A stretch of DNA of 64,000 nucleotides from VXYL01 sp964348085 (GCA_964348085.1 CAYGBI010000012.1:1-64000), one strand, 5' to 3'. Positions 52,890-60,613 are shown, counted from the stretch's first letter. A program made the numbers and translations. The notes: a model not told the origin generated them from the sequence alone.

Positions 52890-53479
52890 TGGCCGACCTT
52901 TACGACCCGTTTACCTACGACAACTTGATGGCCGGAGTGATTCGGCACTTCGAGACCCTAACCTTGGAACCGCTAGACACGGCCTCCGACATTGAGGGGC
53001 CGGGTATATACGCACTGTTCTATGCGGGCGACTTTCCCGCCTATAGGGCGATTGCAGACACTGGTCATCCAATTTACGTAGGGAAGGCGGTGCCGCCGGG
53101 CTCCCGTCGGGGAGACGATGTGAATGTCCAAAGCCCAGCCCTCAGAGCAAGATTAAGGGAACACGCTAACTCAATCCGTCGAGTGCGAAACTTGGCGCTA
53201 GCGGACTTTTCTTGCAGACGGCTCGCGGTGGTACCCGTTTGGATCGGCTTGGCAGAGCGTTTTCTGATCAACCACTACCGGCCCGTATGGAACCGGTGCT
53301 TAGACGGGTTCGGAGATCATGATCCTGGGCGTGGCAGGCGGAACAGTCGCCGTAGCTGGTGGGACACCATGCATCCGGGTCGGCCTTGGGCCGTCGCACT
53401 TTCGGCGGACAAGACCCCGGAAGACGCGGTGGCGATGGTCGCGGCGTTTTTCGCGGACCAAAGAGAGGAGGCGGGCTAG
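52889..53479 (+). CDS. Eco29kI-family GIY-YIG restriction endonuclease
   Basis: A 196-residue type II endonuclease. EGPGIYALFYAGDFPAYRAI and HPIYVGKAVPPGSRRG form the GIY-YIG core (Tyr41, Tyr63). Arg88 and His92 in LRARLREHANSIRR, Glu123 in GLAERFLINHYR and Asn135 in RPVWN follow with the same 4- and 12-residue spacings as the R104/H108 and E142/N154 catalytic residues described for R.Eco29kI. All catalytic positions appear intact. Eco29kI cuts CCGC/GG; specificity here could differ. The site CCGCGG is common in this window, so a matching methylation would be needed. It pairs with the overlapping methyltransferase. Confidence 0.9.
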   Translation: MADLYDPFTYDNLMAGVIRHFETLTLEPLDTASDIEGPGIYALFYAGDFPAYRAIADTGHPIYVGKAVPPGSRRGDDVNVQSPALRARLREHANSIRRVRNLALADFSCRRLAVVPVWIGLAERFLINHYRPVWNRCLDGFGDHDPGRGRRNSRRSWWDTMHPGRPWAVALSADKTPEDAVAMVAAFFADQREEAG

Positions 53480-53482
53480 CGG

Positions 53483-53612
53483 CGACACTGCAAGCGCCAC
53501 GAAAGCCGTTGCCTCTCGGCACCGCCTTCGACTTATTAAGCCCAAGCTGCCCTATCAGGCAAAGTCGGGCTTTGCGGAACGCCGCCAAGTCCGACTTGCC
53601 GGCCAGCCGTTA
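53483..53612. repeat. Dispersed MITE/REP-like repeat, copy D
   Basis: It lies directly after the endonuclease gene in the orientation of the 22257 copies: GCGCCACGAAAGCCGTTGCC, TCTCGGCACCGCCTTCGAC, AAGCCCAAGCTGCCCTATCA and GCCGCCAAGTCCGACTTGCC are shared blocks. The AGTCGGGCTTTGCGG / CCGCCAAGTCCGACT arms can pair. Confidence 0.75.
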
Positions 53613-53626
53613 CTTCCCTGTCCTGC

Positions 53627-54307
53627 CTACCCCGACACGGTAACCCGGCACAGCAAGGTGTTGTGCCGATGAAGGTCCTCCGACCAAATCAACTTGGCGC
53701 TCTCATGCCAATCGATTTGGTCGTAGCCGCCCTTGGGTCGCACCCTCGCAGGTGTATGTTCCAACGCGTTCGGCCACGAAGAGTCGTCGAACGCCCCGTC
53801 CCGCCAACCGACCGGCTCTTCGACGCGGCGGAACCCGCACGGCCCGCTTCCCGGCACCGGCTGCGCTTCTTCTTCGCAGGCGGGGTCGGTCGGCGCTTCG
53901 TGAATCACCAAGCACTTCCACTGCGAGTTCGAAGCGGCGAGTACCCGACCCGTCGTCGAGTCGATGAACTGCGCGATGAAGCCGCCGTCGCCCATCTGCT
54001 GGTTGCCCCTGCCGATGTATTCCAGCCCGCTGTCGTCTTCGCGGAAGTCCATGAGTACGAAGTTCAACTGCATGGGGTAGTCGGCCTTGAAACGGAACGA
54101 CTCCGCATTGAAGGACCGTTCGGTGGTGATGGGCGTGGCATCTTCAAGGATGAGCCGATCGCCGAGGTAGAAAGCGAACCAGTTGTCCGCCCAGACGTCC
54201 GCTTGGATCGATACGGTTCCCGTCGTCGCTACCTCGGAGACCCGGACATCCGAGTCTCCGCCGCCGCACCCGGTCGCCAGTACCAGTAGCGGCACAATTC
54301 TCTTCAT
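53627..54307 (-). CDS. Putative secreted lipoprotein of unknown function
   Basis: A 226-residue protein with a lipobox signal: MKRIVPLLVLATGCGGG, Cys12 being the probable lipidated residue. The mature part is rich in aromatic and acidic residues: ADVWADNWFAFYLGDRLILED and FRFKADYPMQLNFVLMDFRE suggest a beta-sandwich, and later DGAFDDSSWPNALEHTPARV resembles lectin/jelly-roll segments. Four further Cys are present (LACEEEA, PCGF, KCLVI, LLCRV). I do not recognise the family. The start at 54307 was chosen to place the signal at the N-terminus. Confidence 0.6.
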   Translation of the reverse strand: MKRIVPLLVLATGCGGGDSDVRVSEVATTGTVSIQADVWADNWFAFYLGDRLILEDATPITTERSFNAESFRFKADYPMQLNFVLMDFREDDSGLEYIGRGNQQMGDGGFIAQFIDSTTGRVLAASNSQWKCLVIHEAPTDPACEEEAQPVPGSGPCGFRRVEEPVGWRDGAFDDSSWPNALEHTPARVRPKGGYDQIDWHESAKLIWSEDLHRHNTLLCRVTVSG

Positions 54308-54426
54308 CGCATTCGAGCCTAGACGATTCGGTTGCCTTGGATGCTGGCACAACGAAGGAAGACGCGACACCCCCAAGCGTCGAGCGGTAGTAGACTAAAC
54401 CCGACATCCGAGAAGAGGCGACGAAG

Positions 54427-55290
54427 ATGCGAGACGTTACCGGCAAGACCGCGTTCATTACCGGCGGGGCTAGCGGCATGGGCTTGGCGATGGCGCGCTC
54501 CTTCGCCAAAGCCGGCATGAAGGTGGTGATCACCGACATCGAACAAGCCGCGCTCGATGCCGTTGAAGCCGAGTTCGAGGCCAGCAATGCCGAGTTCCTA
54601 ACGCTGCGCTTGGACGTCACCGACCGGGAGGGCATGGAGCAAGCGGCCGAGGCTGCCGAAGCGCGGTTCGGCAAAGTGCATGTGGTGTGCAACAACGCAG
54701 GCGTCGCCGTCGGCGGCGCCATCGACCAAATGACGTACAACGATTGGGACTGGGTGACCAGCGTCAACTTGAACGGCGTGGTCAACGGCATCCAAGCGTT
54801 TGCGGAGCGCATCAAGGCGCACGGCGAAGGCGGCCATTTCGTCAACACGGCGTCGATGGCCGGGCACATATCCATCCCCGGTCTTTCGGTCTATACCGCG
54901 ACGAAGTTCGCCGTGGTTGGCATCTCCGAAACCATGCGAGCTGATCTCTTGCAGCACAACATCGGCGTCTCGGTGCTCTGCCCGGGCATCGTCAACACCA
55001 ATATCTTCAGCTCGGACCGCAACCGCCCCGAAGAACTGCCGGGCACCGACGCCTCCGGTGTGCTGGTTAGCGACTTGCCGGCCGAGGACCAAGCCACCCG
55101 CATGGAGGAACTGCTCGCCGGCGCACTCGACCCGGCCGTCGTGGGCGACATGGTGCTGCATGCCATTCGCGAGGACGAGTTCTACATTTTCACCCACCCG
55201 GAACTGGAACTGATGACCGACGCGCGCAAGAGCGAGATGGCCGAAGCGTTCGGGCGTTGGCGCGAATATCGGCAGGAGCGGGGCGTCTAA
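54427..55290 (+). CDS. Short-chain dehydrogenase/reductase
   Basis: A 287-residue NAD(P) oxidoreductase. The cofactor motif is TAFITGGASGMGLAMARSFA (T-G-x3-G-x-G), followed by VCNNAGVAVGG. The catalytic Ser is in NTASMAGHISIPGLSVYTATKFAVVGISE, with Tyr-x3-Lys as YTATK (shown as SVYTATKFAVVG). The Asp in VVITDIEQAALDAV suggests NAD+ preference. It is a classical SDR with a C-terminal extension; the substrate is unknown. It precedes the MBL gene, with a small ACGACC-AAA-GGTCGT hairpin at 55290-55304 between them. Confidence 0.9.
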   Translation: MRDVTGKTAFITGGASGMGLAMARSFAKAGMKVVITDIEQAALDAVEAEFEASNAEFLTLRLDVTDREGMEQAAEAAEARFGKVHVVCNNAGVAVGGAIDQMTYNDWDWVTSVNLNGVVNGIQAFAERIKAHGEGGHFVNTASMAGHISIPGLSVYTATKFAVVGISETMRADLLQHNIGVSVLCPGIVNTNIFSSDRNRPEELPGTDASGVLVSDLPAEDQATRMEELLAGALDPAVVGDMVLHAIREDEFYIFTHPELELMTDARKSEMAEAFGRWREYRQERGV

Positions 55291-55331
55291 CGACCAAAGG
55301 TCGTGGCATAGGAAACGAAGAGGTAGACCAA

Positions 55332-56381
55332 GTGACCGTCTCCCGTCGTATCGCTTGGGTCGCAGCGGGGCTCGCGCTCGTCGTTGTAGCCGCCGTCTGG
55401 TTCGTCGTGGGTAGCCGCACCGGGCAGGATTGGCTGTTCGCCCGGGTCGCCACCGGGGTGTTCAGCAATCCAGCGCCGACCTCGTTCGATGGCCTGCGGG
55501 TATTCGTTTGCGGCTCCGCGTCGCCATTGATCGCGCCGGGCCACGCACAGGCGTGCATCGCGGTCACCGCCGGCGAGGATCTCTACATCGTCGATGCCGG
55601 CATGGGTTCCGTCGGCCCCATGCAATTCGCCGGCGAACCCCTTCAGCACTTGCGCGCCATTTTGGTGACGCACTTCCATTCCGACCATATCACCGGCATC
55701 CCGGACTTCAATCTGAACTCTTGGGTGGCCGGGCGCCGAGCCCCGTTGCGGATTGTCGGTCCTACGGGGGTCGAGCGGTTGGTGGCCGGTTACAACGAAG
55801 CGTTCGCTCTCGATGCCGGCTATCGCGTCGCCCATCACGGCGCGGAGATGTTGCCGCCGCATTTGGGCGCAATGGTGGCGGAGCCCGTGCAGGAGGGCGT
55901 GATCTTGGCACAAGGCGAACTCACCATCCGGGCGTTTGCGGTGGATCACTCGCCCGTTCAACCGGCGTTCGGCTATCGCTTCGACTATGGCGGCCGTTCC
56001 GTGGTCGTCAGTGGCGACACGGTGGTGACGGAGGGTTTGCGCGAGGCCGCCACGAACGCGGACTTGCTCATGCAGGACGCCCTTTCCTTGCCGATGGTGC
56101 AGGCGCTCGAAACCGCGGCCAAAGCGGCCGGCGCTTCGCGACCCGCGAAGATCATGGCCGACATCCCAAGCTACCACGCGCACGCAGCCGACCTGCCGGC
56201 GTTGGCCGAAAGCGCGAACGTGAACGTGGTTGCGCTCTACCACCTGATACCTATGCCGCGCAACTACTTGATGCGGCAGATTTTCAGGCGCGACCTACCG
56301 AGTAACGTCGTGCTCACCACGGACGGGATGGTGTTCGAACTCCCCCGTGGCACCGAGACGGTGCATATCCGCGAGCCTTAG
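55332..56381 (+). CDS. Membrane-anchored metallo-beta-lactamase-fold hydrolase
   Basis: The 349-residue protein has an N-terminal helix (RIAWVAAGLALVVVAAVWFVV) and an MBL domain. GEDLYIVDAGMGSVGP and the zinc motif VTHFHSDHITGIPD (H-x-H-x-D-H) are complete. AFAVDHSPVQPAFGYRFDYGGRSVVVSGDT follows (His and Asp ligands), then YHLIPMPRNYLMRQIF with the last His. The RNase Z/arylsulfatase-like layout suggests a small-molecule phosphodiesterase or ester hydrolase. The GTG at 55332 gives a normal membrane anchor. Its TAG stop is the left end of the repeat at 56379. Confidence 0.85.
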   Translation: MTVSRRIAWVAAGLALVVVAAVWFVVGSRTGQDWLFARVATGVFSNPAPTSFDGLRVFVCGSASPLIAPGHAQACIAVTAGEDLYIVDAGMGSVGPMQFAGEPLQHLRAILVTHFHSDHITGIPDFNLNSWVAGRRAPLRIVGPTGVERLVAGYNEAFALDAGYRVAHHGAEMLPPHLGAMVAEPVQEGVILAQGELTIRAFAVDHSPVQPAFGYRFDYGGRSVVVSGDTVVTEGLREAATNADLLMQDALSLPMVQALETAAKAAGASRPAKIMADIPSYHAHAADLPALAESANVNVVALYHLIPMPRNYLMRQIFRRDLPSNVVLTTDGMVFELPRGTETVHIREP

Positions 56382-56474
56382 CAGTCTGGCGGACTTGGCG
56401 GCGTCAGCCGCGAAGTCCGACGGAGTGCTAGGACGGCTTGGGCTGGGGCGAAAGGCGGCGCCGCCAGACTGCTA
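56379..56474. mobile_element. MITE-like element with 14-bp terminal inverted repeats
   Basis: This copy of the dispersed repeat is bounded by perfect inverted ends: TAGCAGTCTGGCGG (56379-56392) and CCGCCAGACTGCTA (56461-56474). Both ends begin or finish with TA, as IS630/Tc1-mariner insertions do. The interior carries the shared blocks GCCGCGAAGTCCGACGG and GGCTTGGGCTGGGGCGAAAGG. It sits exactly between two convergent genes: its first three bases are the MBL stop and its last base precedes the CTA stop of the next gene. Confidence 0.75.
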
Positions 56475-57098
56475 CTAGCGGCGGCGAAGCACCGCATCCA
56501 CTAGGGCAACGGCGGCCAATAGCGCGAGGAACAGCAGCAGTCTGGCGTCGCTGAAGAAAAGCTGCGGTCGCACCGGGAAGGCGATGGTCTTCTCCAGCGC
56601 CGCCATCTTGAACACATGCTTCTCTCGGAACACCGGATTCATCGCGATCTCCAACAAGTCCCGGCGGCTGCGATAACGCATGAGGGCGGCGCTCGTCCAC
56701 TTCTCGGCACCCTCGATACCTGTCACATCCATCGTGGCGAAGATGGCGGAACCAGCGAACACCGGGTGGCTCGCTCGCTTCGCCAGCTCCGGATACATGT
56801 GCGCCATGTACCGGCTCAATACGGCATCGGCGGACTCATCGGCAGGCACGCCCGGCACCGGCTTTGGCGTGTCCGCCATGTGCAGGACATTCACCATCAG
56901 AAACTGACGCCCATCGTCCTGCGCCATGAAGCGGCGCAATTCGGCGATCTGTTCCGGGTCTCGACCGGCGCTCCGCATTTGCTCGACGAAAGTGTCGATC
57001 TCATCGTCCGACAGGGGCCCAGAGGTGTTGGTGTACCACCAGAAAAAAGCCCCGTAGAGCAGGGCGCTCGCCAGCCACAACAGCAAACGACCGTTCAT
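56475..57098 (-). CDS. Membrane protein of unknown function, possible ABM/DUF1330-like domain
   Basis: A 207-residue protein with a helix at each end (LLLWLASALLYGAFFWWYTNT and RLLLFLALLAAVALVDAVL). Between them lies a soluble domain: GRQFLMVNVLHMADTP, ELAKRASHPVFAGSAIFAT and ALMRYRSRRDLLEIAMNPVFREKHVFKMAALEKTIAFPV. The pattern of hydrophobic strands and the RYRSRRDLLE block look like DUF1330 / dimeric alpha-beta barrel proteins, but I cannot name a family. The frame is open upstream in the intergenic stretch; the ATG at 57098 gives the first helix at the N-terminus. Confidence 0.6.
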   Translation of the reverse strand: MNGRLLLWLASALLYGAFFWWYTNTSGPLSDDEIDTFVEQMRSAGRDPEQIAELRRFMAQDDGRQFLMVNVLHMADTPKPVPGVPADESADAVLSRYMAHMYPELAKRASHPVFAGSAIFATMDVTGIEGAEKWTSAALMRYRSRRDLLEIAMNPVFREKHVFKMAALEKTIAFPVRPQLFFSDARLLLFLALLAAVALVDAVLRRR

Positions 57099-57389
57099 GG
57101 AAGACCTACGCAGTGTCGTCAACGCTGACCACAGGCGCATTTTGCCAAAGCAAAGTAGAACTGTCCCCTTCTCTCCGAATTGAGAAATGACGCCTTGGTA
57201 CGGAGCGGCCTCGGCCTTGAAGCCAGCGCCCATATGGTCCAGTGCCGGACCCCGTTCCAGTGGACCGTCGGTGAAGTCGGACGGGCGGAGCTGGCCTGGC
57301 GGATGGGCTGTCGGAACATGAGTCCTGTTGGCGCTTGAGTAGGACAGGAATACTTCGTCGGCAACAGACAACGGCGAGTGGGGAAACCG
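57099..57389. other. Intergenic stretch before the TIR gene, no gene seen
   Basis: No frame here resembles a protein. Read on the minus strand it contains AGGGGACAGTTCTACTTTGC, a short sequence of a kind often left near mobile or REP-associated genes. Nothing else is recognisable. Confidence 0.35.
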
Positions 57390-57794
57390 TCAGGGGTGAC
57401 TGAGGATTGCCTCCGCGATCGGCCCAATTCTCGGAGGCTCGGTGTCGTCCAGCGCGAACCAAGGCATGCGTCGGACGATCCAAGGCATCACAGTGGCGGG
57501 AAAGCGCTCTGGGTCGCCAACAACGACGGGAATCAGGCGGTTGCTGTAGTTTTTTGACCCAAGCGCATACTCGATGTTGCGTTTGACGTCAGGCGACGTG
57601 GCGGTCGCCGGCGTGAGCAGGACGACCATGGCTTCAGATTCTTCCAAGGCTCGCGCAACCTCGCTCGCCCAGTTATCACCGGGGAGGTGGTCGCGGTGTG
57701 GATCGGACACCTCCAGACCGTTGTCGGCAAGCGCCTTGCGGACGCGCTCGGCAAGGGCAGCGTCGGCGTGCGCGTAACTCAGGAAGACCTTCAC
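57390..57794 (-). CDS. Stand-alone TIR-domain protein
   Basis: The 134-residue protein is a TIR domain alone: MKVFLSYAHADAALAERVRKALADNGLEV begins with the FLSYA strand and helix, SEVARALEESEAMVVLLTPATATSPDV is the second half, and KRNIEYALG carries the Glu75 that aligns with the catalytic Glu of TIR NAD hydrolases. The C-terminus (MPWFALDDTEPPRIGPIAEAIL) is short. TIR proteins without other domains usually serve as NAD+-depleting effectors or signal-makers in phage defence (for example with a sensor nearby). No Thoeris SIR2-like thsA or SMC partner is visible, so it could be a solo or partial system. Confidence 0.8.
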   Translation of the reverse strand: MKVFLSYAHADAALAERVRKALADNGLEVSDPHRDHLPGDNWASEVARALEESEAMVVLLTPATATSPDVKRNIEYALGSKNYSNRLIPVVVGDPERFPATVMPWIVRRMPWFALDDTEPPRIGPIAEAILSHP

Positions 57795-58201
57795 TGATGC
57801 GCGCGTCGGTTGACGACTTTAACCTGTGATCTTCGCAACGTAGCAAGTGTGTGGCAGGCTGTCATGTCCGTTGTAGCGGCTCTATCGGCGCAGCACACTG
57901 GCACCGAAGAACCAGGCAGCTTCCGAGGTGACAAAGTACTCGTTGGGCGTCCGATACCCCAGCGCGGCCACGAGGTCCATCGGGAAGCGTTTAGCACTAC
58001 TGGCGGTCCGCGAGCAGCCGTGAGAAGCGGGTGTTGGACGCCATGCTTCTGGCCGTGCCGACGCGACGAAACGGCGCTCCTCATTGACAAACAACATACT
58101 GGTAGCAACGCTCTGCCGACAGACTGTCGGATCCCAGTTGGCGCCGAGGTTGATCCGGCCTGTTTGACGAATCCCGAGAAAGAGAATCCAAGGAGAAAAC
58201 C
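57795..58201. other. Intergenic stretch with transposase remnant
   Basis: Between the TIR gene and the DUF433 gene. The only recognisable part is the remnant at 57882-58097; the rest shows no gene. The DUF433 promoter should lie at its right end, but no clear boxes are visible. Confidence 0.4.
57882..58097 (-). pseudogene. Possible IS3-type transposase C-terminal remnant
   Basis: The minus-strand frame reads SSAKRFPMDLVAALGYRTPNEYFVTSEAA. LVAALGYRTPNEYF resembles the LHSALGYxTPaeY ending of IS3-family integrase cores. Only about 30 residues match and there is no start, so this is at most a fossil. Confidence 0.25.
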
Positions 58202-58456
58202 ATGACTCGAAAGACCGACCTGCTTGATCGCATCACCGTTCGCCCGGATGTCTTCGGCGGCAAGCCGATCATCCGCGATATGCGGATTGCCGTAGAGCAC
58301 GTCTTGGGAAAGCTGGCCGCAGGCGATACTGCCGAGACGATACTGAGCGAGTATCCGTTTCTCGAACCGGAGGACATCCAAGCATGTCTGGTCTTCGCTC
58401 ATCGTTCGATGGCCGGCGAGCGTGTATATGATCTGGTCACTGTCCGAGAGGCATAG
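58202..58456 (+). CDS. DUF433 antitoxin-like protein
   Basis: The 84-residue protein fits the DUF433 family: RITVRPDVFGGKPIIRDMRIAVEHVLGKLAAGDTAETILSEYPFLEPEDIQACLVFA (given by blocks FGGKPIIRDMRIAVEHVL and SEYPFLEPEDIQACLVFA). DUF433 proteins have a helix-turn-helix and act as VapB-like antitoxins of DUF5615 PIN-like toxins. The stop overlaps the start of the next gene by one base, typical for such pairs. It would neutralise the toxin and probably repress its own promoter. Confidence 0.85.
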   Translation: MTRKTDLLDRITVRPDVFGGKPIIRDMRIAVEHVLGKLAAGDTAETILSEYPFLEPEDIQACLVFAHRSMAGERVYDLVTVREA

Positions 58457-58830
58457 TGAGGTTTCTCTTGGATGTCTGCGTCGCATCGCGCGTTCTGCAC
58501 ACGACGTTGACTGGCCTCGGGCACGATGTCCTCTCTGCTCGCGACGGCTACGCAAGTGCTTGGGACCAAGAGTTGCTTGAACTCGCATACCGGGAAAACC
58601 GCGTACTTGTCACCGAGGACAAGGACTTCGGGGAACTCGTTTTTCTGCGTCGGCTTCCTCACCCCTGCGTCGTGCGGTTGGACGGTCTGACAGCTACGGA
58701 AGAATCAGTCGCCATGCGCAACCTGATCGAACGCCATGCGGATGCGATGCGCGAGGGAGCGATCATTGTCGTCACCGGCGGGCGCGTGCGCATACGACCG
58801 GCAACAAGCGCCGGTCGCAACGACAACTAG
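58456..58830 (+). CDS. DUF5615 PIN-like toxin
   Basis: A 124-residue PIN-like protein: RFLLDVCVASRVLHTTLTGLGHDVLS starts with the first acidic position (D6), DQELLELAYRENRVLVTEDKDFGELVFL holds the middle acidic cluster (TEDKDFGEL), and the fold ends with GAIIVVTGGRVRIRP. The DUF5615 group is the usual partner of DUF433 antitoxins and is thought to be a nuclease toxin. The first position is Asp-Val-Cys in place of the usual Asp-x-Asn/His. The GTG start shares one base with the antitoxin stop. Confidence 0.85.
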   Translation: MRFLLDVCVASRVLHTTLTGLGHDVLSARDGYASAWDQELLELAYRENRVLVTEDKDFGELVFLRRLPHPCVVRLDGLTATEESVAMRNLIERHADAMREGAIIVVTGGRVRIRPATSAGRNDN

Positions 58831-58975
58831 ACATCCTTGTGTAAGACCGGCTCGCCGGCGGGACGCAGAACACATCCCCGGTGCTCATCCTCGTCGCCCA
58901 GTTTTGGCGGCGGAAAAGCCCCATACGCTGACCGCGCTCTCTCCCGACGCCTACTTACTGACGCTTTCGATTGAC

Positions 58976-59064
58976 TGGCGAAACGGTAGTGTAGCGACTG
59001 GTGAAACGGTAGTGTAAACAGTGGCGAAACGGTAGTGTAGTAACAGTGGAACGGGTGGTGGGTA
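58976..59064 (+). repeat. Iteron array upstream of the DUF4143 ATPase gene
   Basis: Three near-identical 18-bp units, TGGCGAAACGGTAGTGTA, TGGTGAAACGGTAGTGTA and TGGCGAAACGGTAGTGTA, start at 58976, 58999 and 59022, a strict 23-bp period. A decayed fourth unit (TGGAACGGGTGGTGGGTA) at 59047 ends one base before the purine run of the downstream start. Phase of about two helical turns suggests cooperative protein binding on one DNA face. Confidence 0.9.
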
Positions 59065-59065
59065 G

Positions 59066-60352
59066 GTGCAGTACGAAGTGAAGTACCGACGGCGCGTGGT
59101 GGATGAGGAACTCGACGAGCTGATGTCCGAGTTGCCGGCTATTGCGCTGGAAGGTCCCCGCGGCGTGGGTAAAACCGCCACCGCGGAGCGGCGGGCGCGG
59201 ACCGCGCATTACTTGGACGACCCGGCACAGCGGGCGGTGGCCGAAGCCGACCCGGCCCTGATGCTGTCGGGGGAGCCGCCCGTACTGATCGACGAATGGC
59301 AGCGGGTTCCGGGGGTCTGGGACGCCGTGCGGCGGGCGGTGGACCGAGGATGCGCTCCTGGGAGCTACCTGCTGACGGGTTCCGCAGGGCCTGTCACGCC
59401 GCCGTCGCATTCGGGGGCGGGCCGGATCGTAACGTTGCGGATGCGCCCGATGTCGTTGTTCGAGCGTGGGTGCGGAAAGCCCACGGTAAGTCTTTCGAAG
59501 CTGCTGCGGGGCGGCGGACAGGCCGAAGTGTCGGGAAGCACGGAAATCTCCCTCGGGGACTATGTGCGGGAGATCGTGCAGTCGGGCCTACCGGGTATCC
59601 GGGGGCTCGGGAGCCGGGCGCTGCGACGGCAACTGGATGGTTACCTGCGGCGCATCGTGGACACCGACTTTCGGGAGCAGGGGCACGTTGCCCGCCGCCC
59701 GGAGATGCTGGAGCGATGGATCGCGGCTTATGCGGCGGCGACCGCCACGCCCGCGTCCTACGAGACTATCCGCGACGCGGCAACCGGAGGCACGGGTAAC
59801 AAGCCTTCGAAGACCGCCACACAGCCCTACCGCGAGATACTGGAACGGATGTGGGTCGTCGATCCCGTGTCGGCTTGGCTGCCTACGCGCAACCGGCTGA
59901 ACCGGTTGGGTCAACCGCCGAAGCATCACTTGGCCGACCCTGCGCTGGCGGCGCGTGCGCTGGGCCTAGACGAGAACGCCTTGCTGAACGGAAAGCAACC
60001 CGGGCGGCGAATTCCCCGCGAAGCAACGTTGTTGGGGCATCTGTTCGAGTCGCTGGTGACGCTGAGCATACGGGTCTTCGCTCAAGCCTGCGAGGCTCGG
60101 GTCCGTCATTTGCGGACGCACGGCGGAAGGCAGGAGGTCGACCTGATCGTGGAGCGAGCCGACCAGCGGGTCGTGGCCTTCGAGGTGAAGTTGGGCGGGG
60201 TGGTGGCGAACGCCGACGTCAAACACCTGCTGTGGTTGCGTGAGCAACTTGGAGACGATCTGCTGGATGCGGCAGTGATCCACACAGGCTCGCAGGCCTA
60301 TCGGCGCACAGACGGCATCGCCGTGATTCCCGCCGCGCTACTCGGGGCATGA
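59066..60352 (+). CDS. AAA ATPase with DUF4143 C-terminal nuclease-like domain
   Basis: The 428-residue protein has Walker A in LEGPRGVGKTATAERRA (residues 29-45), Walker B in PVLIDEWQRVPGVWDAVRRA, and the helix YLLTGSAGPVTP with sensor 1. The C-terminal third is DUF4143, ending in a PD-(D/E)xK-like core: HGGRQEVDLIVERADQRVVAFEVKLGG (D, then E-x-K). These ATPases are widespread, often in defence or mobile regions, with no fixed role; possible nuclease coupled to ATP hydrolysis. GTG start directly after the iteron array, which is likely its operator. Confidence 0.88.
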   Translation: MQYEVKYRRRVVDEELDELMSELPAIALEGPRGVGKTATAERRARTAHYLDDPAQRAVAEADPALMLSGEPPVLIDEWQRVPGVWDAVRRAVDRGCAPGSYLLTGSAGPVTPPSHSGAGRIVTLRMRPMSLFERGCGKPTVSLSKLLRGGGQAEVSGSTEISLGDYVREIVQSGLPGIRGLGSRALRRQLDGYLRRIVDTDFREQGHVARRPEMLERWIAAYAAATATPASYETIRDAATGGTGNKPSKTATQPYREILERMWVVDPVSAWLPTRNRLNRLGQPPKHHLADPALAARALGLDENALLNGKQPGRRIPREATLLGHLFESLVTLSIRVFAQACEARVRHLRTHGGRQEVDLIVERADQRVVAFEVKLGGVVANADVKHLLWLREQLGDDLLDAAVIHTGSQAYRRTDGIAVIPAALLGA

Positions 60353-60613
60353 TCGCGGATCGGGTGGGTGTGATTGGGGCGGTGGTGGAAACGTTGCGGC
60401 AGCACGGTGCAGCGAGACGGCTGGGATCGGGGTGCGGCAAGTCAAGCGGCTGGCTTGGCGGTACCGGTTTACAGTCCAGTGGGGCTAGTGTCGGGGCATC
60501 GTAGGAATGGTTGACCCTCTTTCCCTCTTAATTACGGAAAGTGCCGTCAAGTTCCTTGACTGGCCGGCGGGGAGCAGGTTAAGCGGCTTGTCGGCAGGCC
60601 GACCACCGGGATC
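60353..60613. other. Intergenic stretch, nothing recognisable
   Basis: The 261 bp between the convergent ATPase and RES genes hold no frame or repeat that I can identify. No hairpin with a T-run is evident at either gene end. Confidence 0.4.

Noticed and set aside
55290..55304. Rho-independent terminator between SDR and MBL genes
   Set aside because: The 6-bp stem with an AAA loop lacks a T-run, so terminator function is unsupported.
57882..58097. Intact insertion sequence between TIR and DUF433
   Set aside because: Only a 30-residue resemblance to a transposase tail, with no start, no inverted repeats and no second frame.
58976..59064. CRISPR array
   Set aside because: Only three units, 5-bp gaps instead of 30-40 bp spacers, and no cas genes nearby.
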